A DNA stretch of 6,287 nt from positions 1-6,287 of the forward strand of contig JAQCNN010000118.1 of NCBI GenBank assembly GCA_028275005.1, given 5' to 3'. Positions within the stretch are counted from its first letter, which is position 1, and the number at the start of each line of letters is the position of its first letter. This stretch comes from Salinirussus sp. (lineage in GTDB: Archaea; Halobacteriota; Halobacteria; Halobacteriales; Haloarculaceae). This document shows positions 1 to 4,812 of this stretch, in pieces. The notes beneath the pieces were generated by a model. It made no database searches and was not told the DNA's origin. It saw nothing but the letters and a program-made list of their open reading frames with translations. The translations under genes were made by a program, and so were the position numbers.

Positions 1-1127
1 GGAACAACCTGAAGGGGATGAGCGTCACGACAAACGCACAGCGGTTCTCGACACCCAGCGTGGTGAACCAGTCGCTGCGGGTGTGGGTCGCCGCGCCCAC
101 GAAGACGGTCGCCGGGAACGACCACAGCGGCTTCTACCAGGCGGAGATCCCCGACTCACAGCTCAGCGAGTGGGGGGTCAGCGACCCCGAGTCGGAGCTG
201 AACGCCCTCTACAAGGGTGACGCGACCAACTTCACCGTCACCGAAACCGACACCGGGGCCCGGATCCGGCTGGACAATATTAGCTACTCCGCCGGCTTCG
301 CGGAGGTCGAGGCCGACCCCTCGGAGTCGACCTCGGGTACCACGACAACGACGGCGACGACACCGGAGCGGACGGTCGCGACGGTCACCGAGGGCTCCTC
401 CGGCGCGGCGTCTGTCGAAATTGACAACGTCGAGCTTCGTGACCCAGTCGTGGCCCCACTCGACGGTGTCGGGACCGACGCCATGACCGTCGAGGAGGTG
501 ACCGCGACGTTCGAGATGGGGACGAACGTCGACAACGAGATGCGTGTGCGTGCGACCGACGCGCCGCCGGCCACCGTTCCGGCCGTCACGGGCGACGTTC
601 GCAGCTACCTCACAGTCGAGGTCGAAGGGAACCTCGCCGACCGCGTGAGCCGGGGCACCTTCGAGTTCAGCCTCGACGCGGCCGTCGCGCCGAGTGACCC
701 CGGCGCGGTGACGGTGTACCGGTACCACGAGGGCGGGTGGCAGCGGGTCACGACCCGGCACCTCGGCGGGAACGGATTCGAGGTCGTCGCGCCGGGCTAC
801 TCGACGTTCGCAGTCGTGGTCGCGGACCGGCAGTCGACCCCCGACGGAACCGCGACCCCGACTTCGACACCGGAGCCGGTGACGGCGACCGAGCCCCCGG
901 CCACGCCGGAGCCGGTCTCCACAGTCGAGCCGACAGTCACGTCCGAGCCGGCGCCGGCGGTGACGACCACGGGGGAGCCAACACCGACCCCGGGGCCGAC
1001 TACCGCCGCTCCGACCGCGGGCGACAGGGGGGCAACACCGACCGCCGGGGCTGGCAGTCCAGGGTTCGGTGTCGTCGCCGTGCTGGCTGCACTACTGGGG
1101 GTGCTTGCGCTCGCGCGGCGGGGTTAG
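1..1127 (+). CDS. PGF-CTERM surface glycoprotein with PGF-pre-PGF-like domain, 5' partial
   Basis: C-terminal part of a secreted, surface-anchored haloarchaeal protein. The frame is open from the first bases through the first ATG at 18, so the gene very probably begins outside the window; numbering below counts from that Met. Residues 1-98 resemble no domain I can name. Residues about 103-128 are a Ser/Thr-rich linker. Residues about 130-270 look like the PGF-pre-PGF domain, with the hallmark VYRYHEGGWQ at 233-242 and an APGYSTFAVVV ending. Residues 271-345 are a Thr/Pro/Glu-rich spacer, likely O-glycosylated and spanning the S-layer. The C-terminus is a tripartite sorting signal: PGF at 348-350, a hydrophobic helix at 351-366, then Arg-Arg. 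In this family archaeosortase A removes the helix and a lipid is attached. N-glycosylation sequons are NQS (17), NFT (71) and NIS (87). The specific function is unknown. The C-terminal signal is clear; the 5' end is not seen. Confidence 0.85.
   Translation, partial: NNLKGMSVTTNAQRFSTPSVVNQSLRVWVAAPTKTVAGNDHSGFYQAEIPDSQLSEWGVSDPESELNALYKGDATNFTVTETDTGARIRLDNISYSAGFAEVEADPSESTSGTTTTTATTPERTVATVTEGSSGAASVEIDNVELRDPVVAPLDGVGTDAMTVEEVTATFEMGTNVDNEMRVRATDAPPATVPAVTGDVRSYLTVEVEGNLADRVSRGTFEFSLDAAVAPSDPGAVTVYRYHEGGWQRVTTRHLGGNGFEVVAPGYSTFAVVVADRQSTPDGTATPTSTPEPVTATEPPATPEPVSTVEPTVTSEPAPAVTTTGEPTPTPGPTTAAPTAGDRGATPTAGAGSPGFGVVAVLAALLGVLALARRG
841..1046 (+). other. Thr/Pro/Glu-rich spacer coding region of the surface protein
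   Basis: Low-complexity coding stretch made of irregular repeats of the TPEPV / TEPPATPEPV / TPTPGPTT type. It joins the folded domain to the PGF-CTERM anchor. In haloarchaeal S-layer proteins such stretches are commonly O-glycosylated and hold the protein away from the membrane; that role here is inferred. Confidence 0.6.
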
Positions 1128-1423
1128 AACGGGAGTCGGTCGCGGATCCGGTCGAAGATGTCGGGCTCCTCGTCCTCGTCGGACTCGTCGGGGCCGACAG
1201 CGGCCGTATCGGGGAGGATAACCGTCCGGTTTCGCTCCTTTCGGGTCTCGATGAGGTCGTCCTCCTTGAGGTCACCCAACGCCTCCTCCAGGGTGTCGAT
1301 ATCCTCGTCGACGTGCGAGCGGAGTTCGAAGACAGTCATCCCCTCCTCACGGCGGTCGGCGAGGGCATCCAGCACCGCTACCTCCGTCTCGTTGCGGTCC
1401 CGGTGCTTGGGCTTCGCTCGCAT
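1124..1423 (-). CDS. DUF6432-like small protein, possible winged-helix fold
   Basis: Protein of 99 residues, acidic overall, with no signal peptide or membrane segment. Residues 11-61 read like a winged-helix unit: NETEVAVLDALADR as a first helix, EEGMTVFELRSHV and DIDTLEEALGDLKEDDLIE as the following helices, and RKERNRTVILPD as a possible wing. The pattern matches my memory of the halobacterial DUF6432 family, which has no known function; some members are annotated MarR-like. The tail from 78 on is acidic and ends in IFDRIRDRLPF, a possible amphipathic helix. I chose the ATG at 1423 rather than the upstream start at 1492. A TATA-like element sits about 28 bases before it, and the extra 23 residues of the longer form look like non-coding translation. 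Its TAA overlaps the stop of the convergent surface-protein gene. DNA binding and self-regulation through the nearby palindrome are possible but unproven. Confidence 0.8.
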   Translation of the reverse strand: MRAKPKHRDRNETEVAVLDALADRREEGMTVFELRSHVDEDIDTLEEALGDLKEDDLIETRKERNRTVILPDTAAVGPDESDEDEEPDIFDRIRDRLPF

Positions 1424-1447
1424 ATCCGGACATAACGCCGTCGCGAA

Positions 1448-1456
1448 CCTTATACT
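1448..1456 (-). promoter_or_regulatory. TATA-like promoter element of the DUF6432-like gene
   Basis: On the - strand this reads agtataagg. The TATAAG core is centred about 28 bases before the ATG at 1423, the spacing expected for a leaderless haloarchaeal transcript. There is no Shine-Dalgarno sequence before that ATG. Confidence 0.55.
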
Positions 1457-1480
1457 GTACGCTCGCGGCGCCCGACAGGG

Positions 1481-1500
1481 GCTGTGGCACACGCCACGGC
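1481..1500. promoter_or_regulatory. Near-perfect palindrome midway in the divergent promoter region
   Basis: Arms gctgtggc and gccacggc flank the four-base spacer acac, with a single mismatch between the arms. The centre is about 67 bases from the start at 1423 and about 66 from the start at 1556. It lies upstream of both TATA elements, where a dimeric regulator could act on both genes. No regulator is identified, and short palindromes are common in GC-rich DNA. Confidence 0.35.
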
Positions 1501-1513
1501 TCTTGGATCCGCC

Positions 1514-1530
1514 TAAGCAGTACGCTTATG
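1514..1530 (+). promoter_or_regulatory. TATA-like promoter element of the DUF7093-like gene, with overlapping inverted repeat
   Basis: The sequence gcttatg at 1524-1530 is centred about 29 bases before the ATG at 1556, fitting a leaderless start. An inverted repeat, taagc (1514-1518) and gctta (1524-1528), overlaps it, so a factor bound there could block the transcription machinery. The TATA match is weaker than that of the divergent gene. Confidence 0.4.
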
Positions 1531-1555
1531 TGCCACAGGCAGCCATCTCGTGACA

Positions 1556-2347
1556 ATGAGCCTGAAGTGTTCCGTGCTCGGGCACGCGTTCGACGACGGC
1601 GCGGTCGAGCGCGAGCGCGAGGAACAGGGGAGCGAGGTGGTCAGTACCATTCGCGAGACCGAGACGTGCACCCGGTGTGGGACCGAGCGGGTCGTCTCGG
1701 AGAACAAGGAGGTCACGACGCTCGAGACCCCCTCCGACATCGTCGGCGACGACCTCTCCGAGGCAGACACCGAGGACGGCGAGACACCCGACGGGGTCAC
1801 CGGGAAGGCCGACGCCGACAGCGCCGACAGCGCCGACAGCGCCGACCCGACGGGGCAGGCGAGCGCGGCGGACGGTGCCGGCGACAGGGTCGACGGGGCC
1901 GGTGTGGCGTCGACCCCGTCGACAGAGACGGCCGCGACCGGGTCCGACACCACCCCCTCACCCCCGACACCGGAGGCAGACGTGGCCCCGGACCCCGAGG
2001 AGGACGACGGCGTCATCCTCGACGCGGAGGAGGAAGAGGAGGCCGACGAACGAGCGCCGGGTGAGTGGCCCGAGGAGAACGGCACAGGCGGGGAGGAACA
2101 CGCTGTGGCTACCGGTGCGGTGGCGGAGTGGCCCGAGGACGACGACGAGGACGACGACGACTGGGCGCCGGAGACCGACGGCGAGACGCCAACCGAGGTC
2201 GAGCCCACCAGCACGGCAGTGACGGTGCCAGAGGGGAGCTTCCACTGCCCGGCGTGTGACTTCTCGACGCCGGTAGAGGGCTCCTCGCTGCGGGCAGGGG
2301 ACTTCTGTCCGGAGTGTCACCACGGGTCGCTCGAACACCGGAGCTAA
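1556..2347 (+). CDS. DUF7093-like protein with two Cys-rich (putative zinc) ends and an acidic linker
   Basis: Protein of 263 residues counted from the ATG at 1556. A GTG two codons earlier is possible, but the ATG fits the TATA spacing. The N-terminal module carries C5, H10, C38 and C41 (CSVLGH ... CTRC), a likely zinc site, followed by the conserved-looking ERVVSENKEV. Residues about 55-225 are a disordered acidic linker with a triple ADS repeat, long Asp/Glu runs, two EWPE copies and a DDDDWAP segment. The C-terminal module is a zinc ribbon with C231, C234, C251 and C254 (CPAC ... CPEC). I recall this architecture from halobacterial proteins labelled DUF7093; no function is known. Paired zinc modules suggest nucleic-acid or protein contacts, but that is inference. 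No signal peptide or membrane segment is seen, so it is probably cytoplasmic. It is divergent from the DUF6432-like gene and 64 bases upstream of the DUF5611-like gene, which has its own promoter. Confidence 0.82.
   Translation: MSLKCSVLGHAFDDGAVEREREEQGSEVVSTIRETETCTRCGTERVVSENKEVTTLETPSDIVGDDLSEADTEDGETPDGVTGKADADSADSADSADPTGQASAADGAGDRVDGAGVASTPSTETAATGSDTTPSPPTPEADVAPDPEEDDGVILDAEEEEEADERAPGEWPEENGTGGEEHAVATGAVAEWPEDDDEDDDDWAPETDGETPTEVEPTSTAVTVPEGSFHCPACDFSTPVEGSSLRAGDFCPECHHGSLEHRS
1808..1846 (+). repeat. 9-base in-frame tandem repeat in the acidic linker
   Basis: Three exact copies of gccgacagc at 1814-1822, 1823-1831 and 1832-1840 are flanked on both sides by a gccgac half copy. They encode Ala-Asp-Ser three times. 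Changes in copy number would stay in frame, so the number may vary between strains. Confidence 0.85.
2063..2139 (+). repeat. Direct repeat encoding two EWPE motifs
   Basis: The 14-base word gagtggcccgagga occurs at 2063-2076 and again at 2126-2139, exactly 63 bases apart and in the same reading frame. Each copy encodes Glu-Trp-Pro-Glu in an otherwise acidic, aromatic-poor linker. Confidence 0.75.
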
Positions 2348-2373
2348 CCGTTTCGGTCGGCCGCGGGCGCGCC

Positions 2374-2388
2374 ACGAAAGAGGTAAAA
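2374..2388 (+). promoter_or_regulatory. BRE and TATA-like promoter of the DUF5611-like gene
   Basis: The BRE-like cgaaag at 2375-2380 is followed by gtaaaa at 2383-2388, centred about 27 bases before the ATG at 2412. This is the clearest BRE plus TATA pair in the window. No Shine-Dalgarno sequence precedes the ATG, so the transcript is probably leaderless. Confidence 0.6.
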
Positions 2389-2411
2389 CGCGCCCTCGCA
2401 AATGCCCGGCT

Positions 2412-2804
2412 ATGCGCGAGTACAAGATGCGACGCGGGGAGCACCTCTCCGACCGCGTCGAGGATATGGAGGCGTTTGTCGAGGAGCACTTCGGCGAGGT
2501 GACCGGCGAGACCGAGTACAACGGCGGGACGCTGCTGGTCGTCGACGACCCCGACAATCCGGTCTTCGACCGTGTCGTCGGCGGCACCGTCGAGTACAGC
2601 AGCAAGAAGGACCGGGTCGCGCTCAACATCGAGGAGCGACCCGCCGAGGACGTCATCGCCGAGGGACACGTCGACGCGGCCGAGGACGCGGTCACGGTGA
2701 AAAACGACTTTCTGGAGGGGGCCACCGGCCGTGGCGCAAAGGCCCGGCGGGACTCGATGAAACGCGACGTCGAGGACGACGCCGAGAAACCCGACAGCGT
2801 CTGA
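2412..2804 (+). CDS. DUF5611-like conserved haloarchaeal protein
   Basis: Protein of 130 residues, acidic, without Cys, a signal peptide or a membrane helix, so cytoplasmic. It opens with MREYKMRRGEHLSDRV and continues through MEAFVEEHFGEVTGETEYNGGTLLVVDDPDNPVFDRV to VEYSSKKDRVALNIEERPAEDVI. It ends in a helical part, ATGRGAKARRDSMKRDVEDD, whose basic stretch stands out in an acidic protein. The pattern matches my recollection of the DUF5611 family, well conserved in Halobacteria and without a known role. The first part alternates short strands and helices, suggesting a compact alpha/beta fold; I infer no activity. The ATG is fixed by the BRE/TATA spacing. A nested hairpin lies just after its stop, shared with the convergent dehydrogenase gene. 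Confidence 0.85.
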   Translation: MREYKMRRGEHLSDRVEDMEAFVEEHFGEVTGETEYNGGTLLVVDDPDNPVFDRVVGGTVEYSSKKDRVALNIEERPAEDVIAEGHVDAAEDAVTVKNDFLEGATGRGAKARRDSMKRDVEDDAEKPDSV

Positions 2805-2809
2805 GCCGG

Positions 2810-2840
2810 CGGCGCATCGGGAATCGCCCGTGAGGCGCCG
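2810..2840. terminator. Nested hairpin between convergent genes, possible bidirectional terminator
   Basis: Outer arms cggcgc (2810-2815) and gcgccg (2835-2840) enclose an inner stem cggg (2818-2821) and cccg (2827-2830) around the loop aatcg. It begins six bases after the DUF5611-like stop and ends 28 bases from the dehydrogenase stop. There is no T-tract, and archaeal termination usually relies on T-tracts, so the terminator role is only a possibility. Confidence 0.3.
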
Positions 2841-2867
2841 ACTCGCGCTGCCGTTCGTGCCTGACGG

Positions 2868-3656
2868 TCAGTCCTCGAGCCCGAGGTCCTCGCTCATCGA
2901 GTTGCCCGCACGGGGGACACCCCTGACCGTGACCGTCTCACCGGTCATGAACGCGGCGGCAGGGCTGGCGAGGAACTGGACGACATCGGCGATATCCTCG
3001 GCGTACCCGATCCGGCGGTCGACCCGCTCGCGTGGAGGCATCTCGTCGGCGTCGATCCCCAGTGTCTCCGCGACACCCGGCGTCTGGATCAGCCCCGGTG
3101 CGACACAGTTGACCGCGATTTCCGCCTCGGCCCACTCGGTGGCGAGGGTCTCTGTCAGGTCGATGACCGCCGCCTTCGAGGCGCCGTAGTGGCTCTCGCC
3201 GGGGGAGGGCTGCTGGCCGTTGACACTGGAGATGTTGATGATGTCGCCACCCCCGTTCTCGCGCATGTACTCGCCGGCCGCCTGCGCGCAGTGGCGGGTG
3301 CCGTGGAGGTTGAGGTCGACAATAGCCTTCCAGCCGTTCTCGCTTATCTCCTCGAAGTCGGCGAGGAACTCCCCGCCGGCGTTGTTGACGAGGAGGTCGA
3401 CGCCACCGAACTCCTCGACGGTCGCGTCCACGAACGCCTCGACGGCCTCGGTGTCCCGGACGTTACACTCCATCGCGAAGGCCGTCCCACCCTCGTCTTC
3501 GATGGCCTCGGCGACGGGGTCGACCCGGTCCTGGGCCCGCGAGCAGATGGCGACGTTCGCACCCGCCTCGGCGAGTCGCTCGGCGATCCCTTTTCCGATA
3601 CCCTGACTGGCGCCCGTGACGATGGCGTTTCGGCCGTCGACACCGAATCTCGACAT
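2868..3656 (-). CDS. Short-chain dehydrogenase/reductase (classical SDR)
   Basis: Cytoplasmic oxidoreductase of 262 residues, the usual length for classical SDRs, moving hydride between NAD(P)H and a carbonyl, alcohol or enoyl group. Visible motifs: TGASQGIG cofactor loop (14-21), NNAG (91-94), structural Asn116, catalytic Ser144, Tyr157 and Lys161 (HYGASK), and APG (186-188). All key catalytic residues are intact. Arg40 after the second strand suggests NADP(H). Two departures are seen: Asn65 replaces the Asp usual in the D-V motif, and the end reads TVTVRGVP rather than the common VDGG. The substrate cannot be read; a 3-oxoacyl- or enoyl-CoA type reductase is possible. The start at 3656 puts the Rossmann fold at the N-terminus as expected; the longer form from 3752 adds a Pro/Arg-rich stretch with no family likeness. 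It lies 205 bases downstream of sepF with a weak TATA-like element of its own, and converges on the DUF5611-like gene. Confidence 0.92.
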   Translation of the reverse strand: MSRFGVDGRNAIVTGASQGIGKGIAERLAEAGANVAICSRAQDRVDPVAEAIEDEGGTAFAMECNVRDTEAVEAFVDATVEEFGGVDLLVNNAGGEFLADFEEISENGWKAIVDLNLHGTRHCAQAAGEYMRENGGGDIINISSVNGQQPSPGESHYGASKAAVIDLTETLATEWAEAEIAVNCVAPGLIQTPGVAETLGIDADEMPPRERVDRRIGYAEDIADVVQFLASPAAAFMTGETVTVRGVPRAGNSMSEDLGLED

Positions 3657-3861
3657 GGGATCGACTGCCAGGCGCGGGACTGTATGTCTGTCGGGATCGC
3701 CGCGGCGGTGTGGACGGGGCGGGAGAGCGCCCGGTGCGCGCGGGTGTCTCACTCGACACCGCCGGCCCGCCCAGTCTCACCCGACGCAGCTGTCCGGGGT
3801 GGACTACGGCTGGACCCGCCTGCCGTGTCTGTTCCGCCGGGCAGTAGGGTGTGGGAGGGGG
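3657..3861. other. sepF-dehydrogenase intergenic region with competing hairpins
   Basis: No convincing gene is seen in these 205 bases. They hold a 9-bp perfect inverted repeat, cggcggtgt (3703-3711) with acaccgccg (3756-3764). Inside it is a short hairpin, gggcg (3717-3721) with cgccc (3728-3732). A third stem, ggtgtc (3743-3748) with gacacc (3755-3760) around a six-base loop, uses the same right-hand bases as the long stem, so the two cannot form together. On the - strand the region is the 3' side of sepF. Chance pairing in GC-rich DNA is a real alternative. Confidence 0.4.
3681..3690 (-). promoter_or_regulatory. Weak TATA-like element of the dehydrogenase gene
   Basis: On the - strand this reads cagacataca, centred about 29 bases before the ATG at 3656. 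The spacing is right for a leaderless gene but the match is poor. Readthrough from sepF is an alternative. Confidence 0.25.
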
Positions 3862-4221
3862 TTACTGCCCGAGGCGCTCGCGGCTGATCTGGACGCCGGC
3901 GGGCGTGATGATGAGTTGGTCGTCGTCCTTCTGGACGATGTCGCCGCCCACCTCGCGGGCGACCTGCTTCAGTTCGTCCGTGATGTGTTCCATCGTCCGG
4001 TCCGAGGTGCTGTGGCGGGTGATGTCCGCGATGACGACGTCGCCGTCGTAGACGGCGTCCTTGATCCCGACGACGTCGGATTTGTCCCCGATGTCGGCGA
4101 TATGGACCAGCGTGTCCGCGTTCACGTCCCCGAGTTCGACAGCTCCGGCATCGAGTGTGACGTAGTCCTCGGTCTCCCGGGCGCCCCCGTTCTCACCGAG
4201 AATCTTGCTCATGAGTCCCAT
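3862..4221 (-). CDS. sepF: Cell division protein SepF
   Basis: Archaeal SepF (DUF552), 119 residues. It links FtsZ to the membrane at the division site and is the main FtsZ anchor in archaea lacking FtsA. The N-terminal MGLMSKILG is the amphipathic membrane-targeting helix. A short acidic linker to about residue 35 follows, then the SepF core at about 37-115. Diagnostic stretches are DVVGIKDAVYDGDVVIADITRH (49-70), DRTMEHITDELKQVAREVGGDIVQ (74-97) and LIITPAGVQISRE (103-115). Length and motifs match full-length haloarchaeal SepF. The start at 4221 is chosen because it puts the targeting helix first and lies about 27 bases from a TATA-like element; the longer form from 4266 adds 15 residues that would bury that helix. 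In Haloferax volcanii SepF is essential and works with FtsZ1/FtsZ2 and the CdpB proteins; none of these partners is in this window. Gaps of 205 and 100 bases separate it from its neighbours. Confidence 0.96.
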   Translation of the reverse strand: MGLMSKILGENGGARETEDYVTLDAGAVELGDVNADTLVHIADIGDKSDVVGIKDAVYDGDVVIADITRHSTSDRTMEHITDELKQVAREVGGDIVQKDDDQLIITPAGVQISRERLGQ

Positions 4222-4244
4222 ACCGTGTGTCCTGGTCGCGGCCC

Positions 4245-4257
4245 GCTTAGGCTTTAC
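4245..4257 (-). promoter_or_regulatory. TATA-like promoter element of sepF
   Basis: On the - strand this reads gtaaagcctaagc. The cctaag part is centred about 27 bases before the sepF ATG at 4221, with the A-rich gtaaag in the BRE position. There is no Shine-Dalgarno sequence before the start, so the mRNA is probably leaderless. Confidence 0.45.
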
Positions 4258-4321
4258 GTCAGACACACCCGCGGTGACCGGTGTCGGGCCGGGGTTTCGG
4301 GGCTGCTGTCACGGGCGGCGG

Positions 4322-4759
4322 TCAGTCCCGGCCCTCGAGTGCCGCCTCCCGGAGGCGCTGGCAGCGCTCGCTGTTGGCGGTCACCTCGGGGACAGCGGTC
4401 GGTCGGCCATCCTCGTCGACGGCGACGAAGACGAAGTACGACTCCGTCGTGGGTTCGCGCTCGCCGGTCTCCGGGTCCTCCTGAAAGGCCTTCAGCCGCA
4501 CCTGCAGGCTGGTCTGTCCGGTCTCGAAGACGTAGGCCTCGATGACGACCGTGTCGCCGGTCGGGACACCCGCCTCGAAGGACAGTTGGTCGACGTTGGC
4601 GGTGACACAGGGGTTGTCGGCCGCCCGCATCGCCGACATCGCGCCGACCTCGTCCATCCACTTCATCACGTTTCCCCCGTGGACCGAGCCGTAGTTGTTG
4701 GCGTGGTTTGGCTGGACCCGGTGGCGGTTCTCGATGTACGTCTCGCTGATCTTCGTCAC
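4322..4759 (-). CDS. Acyl-CoA thioesterase, hotdog fold (YciA/BACH type)
   Basis: Cytoplasmic enzyme that hydrolyses acyl-CoA to free acid and CoA. The product is 145 residues from a GTG at 4759, one hotdog domain of usual length. The active-site region is RVQPNHANNYGSVHGGNVMKWMDEVGA: the N-x-G-x-x-H-G-G loop (22-29) opens the central helix, and Asp36 is the likely catalytic acid of the YciA/BACH group. The later TSLQVRLKAF and TESYFVFVAVDEDGRP strands also fit that group. Family members act on various acyl chain lengths; the substrate here is unknown. A GTG at 4783 would add eight residues. I prefer 4759 because it is 26 bases from a TATA-like element and gives the TKISETYIENR beginning typical of relatives. 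It lies 53 bases downstream of the transporter gene and 100 upstream of sepF, probably with its own promoter. Confidence 0.92.
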   Translation of the reverse strand: MTKISETYIENRHRVQPNHANNYGSVHGGNVMKWMDEVGAMSAMRAADNPCVTANVDQLSFEAGVPTGDTVVIEAYVFETGQTSLQVRLKAFQEDPETGEREPTTESYFVFVAVDEDGRPTAVPEVTANSERCQRLREAALEGRD

Positions 4760-4780
4760 GTGTCGGGTTGTGGCTACGGA

Positions 4781-4790
4781 CACTTACTGT
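4781..4790 (-). promoter_or_regulatory. TATA-like element favouring the GTG start at 4759
   Basis: On the - strand this reads acagtaagtg, with gtaagt centred about 26 bases before 4759. No comparable element precedes 4783 at that distance; the bases there are GC-only. The element therefore supports the shorter thioesterase. Confidence 0.4.
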
Positions 4791-4812
4791 GTCGGCCGTC
4801 TCGGAGGGGCGG

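Noticed and set aside
156..761. Long - strand open frame opposite the surface-protein gene
   Set aside because: Its translation is Arg/Gly/Val-rich and not acidic, unlike real haloarchaeal proteins. It is a shadow of the GC-rich coding strand.
1513..2214. Long Ser-rich - strand open frame opposite the DUF7093-like gene
   Set aside because: The Ser runs are the antisense reading of Asp/Glu codons in the acidic linker. No start signal or recognisable domain supports it.
3657..3861. Possible tRNA or small RNA gene in the sepF-dehydrogenase gap
   Set aside because: The stems do not form a cloverleaf, and no GTTCGA-like T-loop or clear promoter for an RNA gene is present.
3189..3887. Long + strand open frame opposite the dehydrogenase gene
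   Set aside because: The opposite strand encodes an intact SDR with all catalytic motifs. The + reading mirrors that gene and then runs through the intergenic region without any family likeness.
3616..4545. 309-codon + strand open frame across sepF and the thioesterase
   Set aside because: It spans two well-supported genes and an intergenic gap on the other strand and changes composition halfway, as expected of a chance frame in GC-rich DNA.
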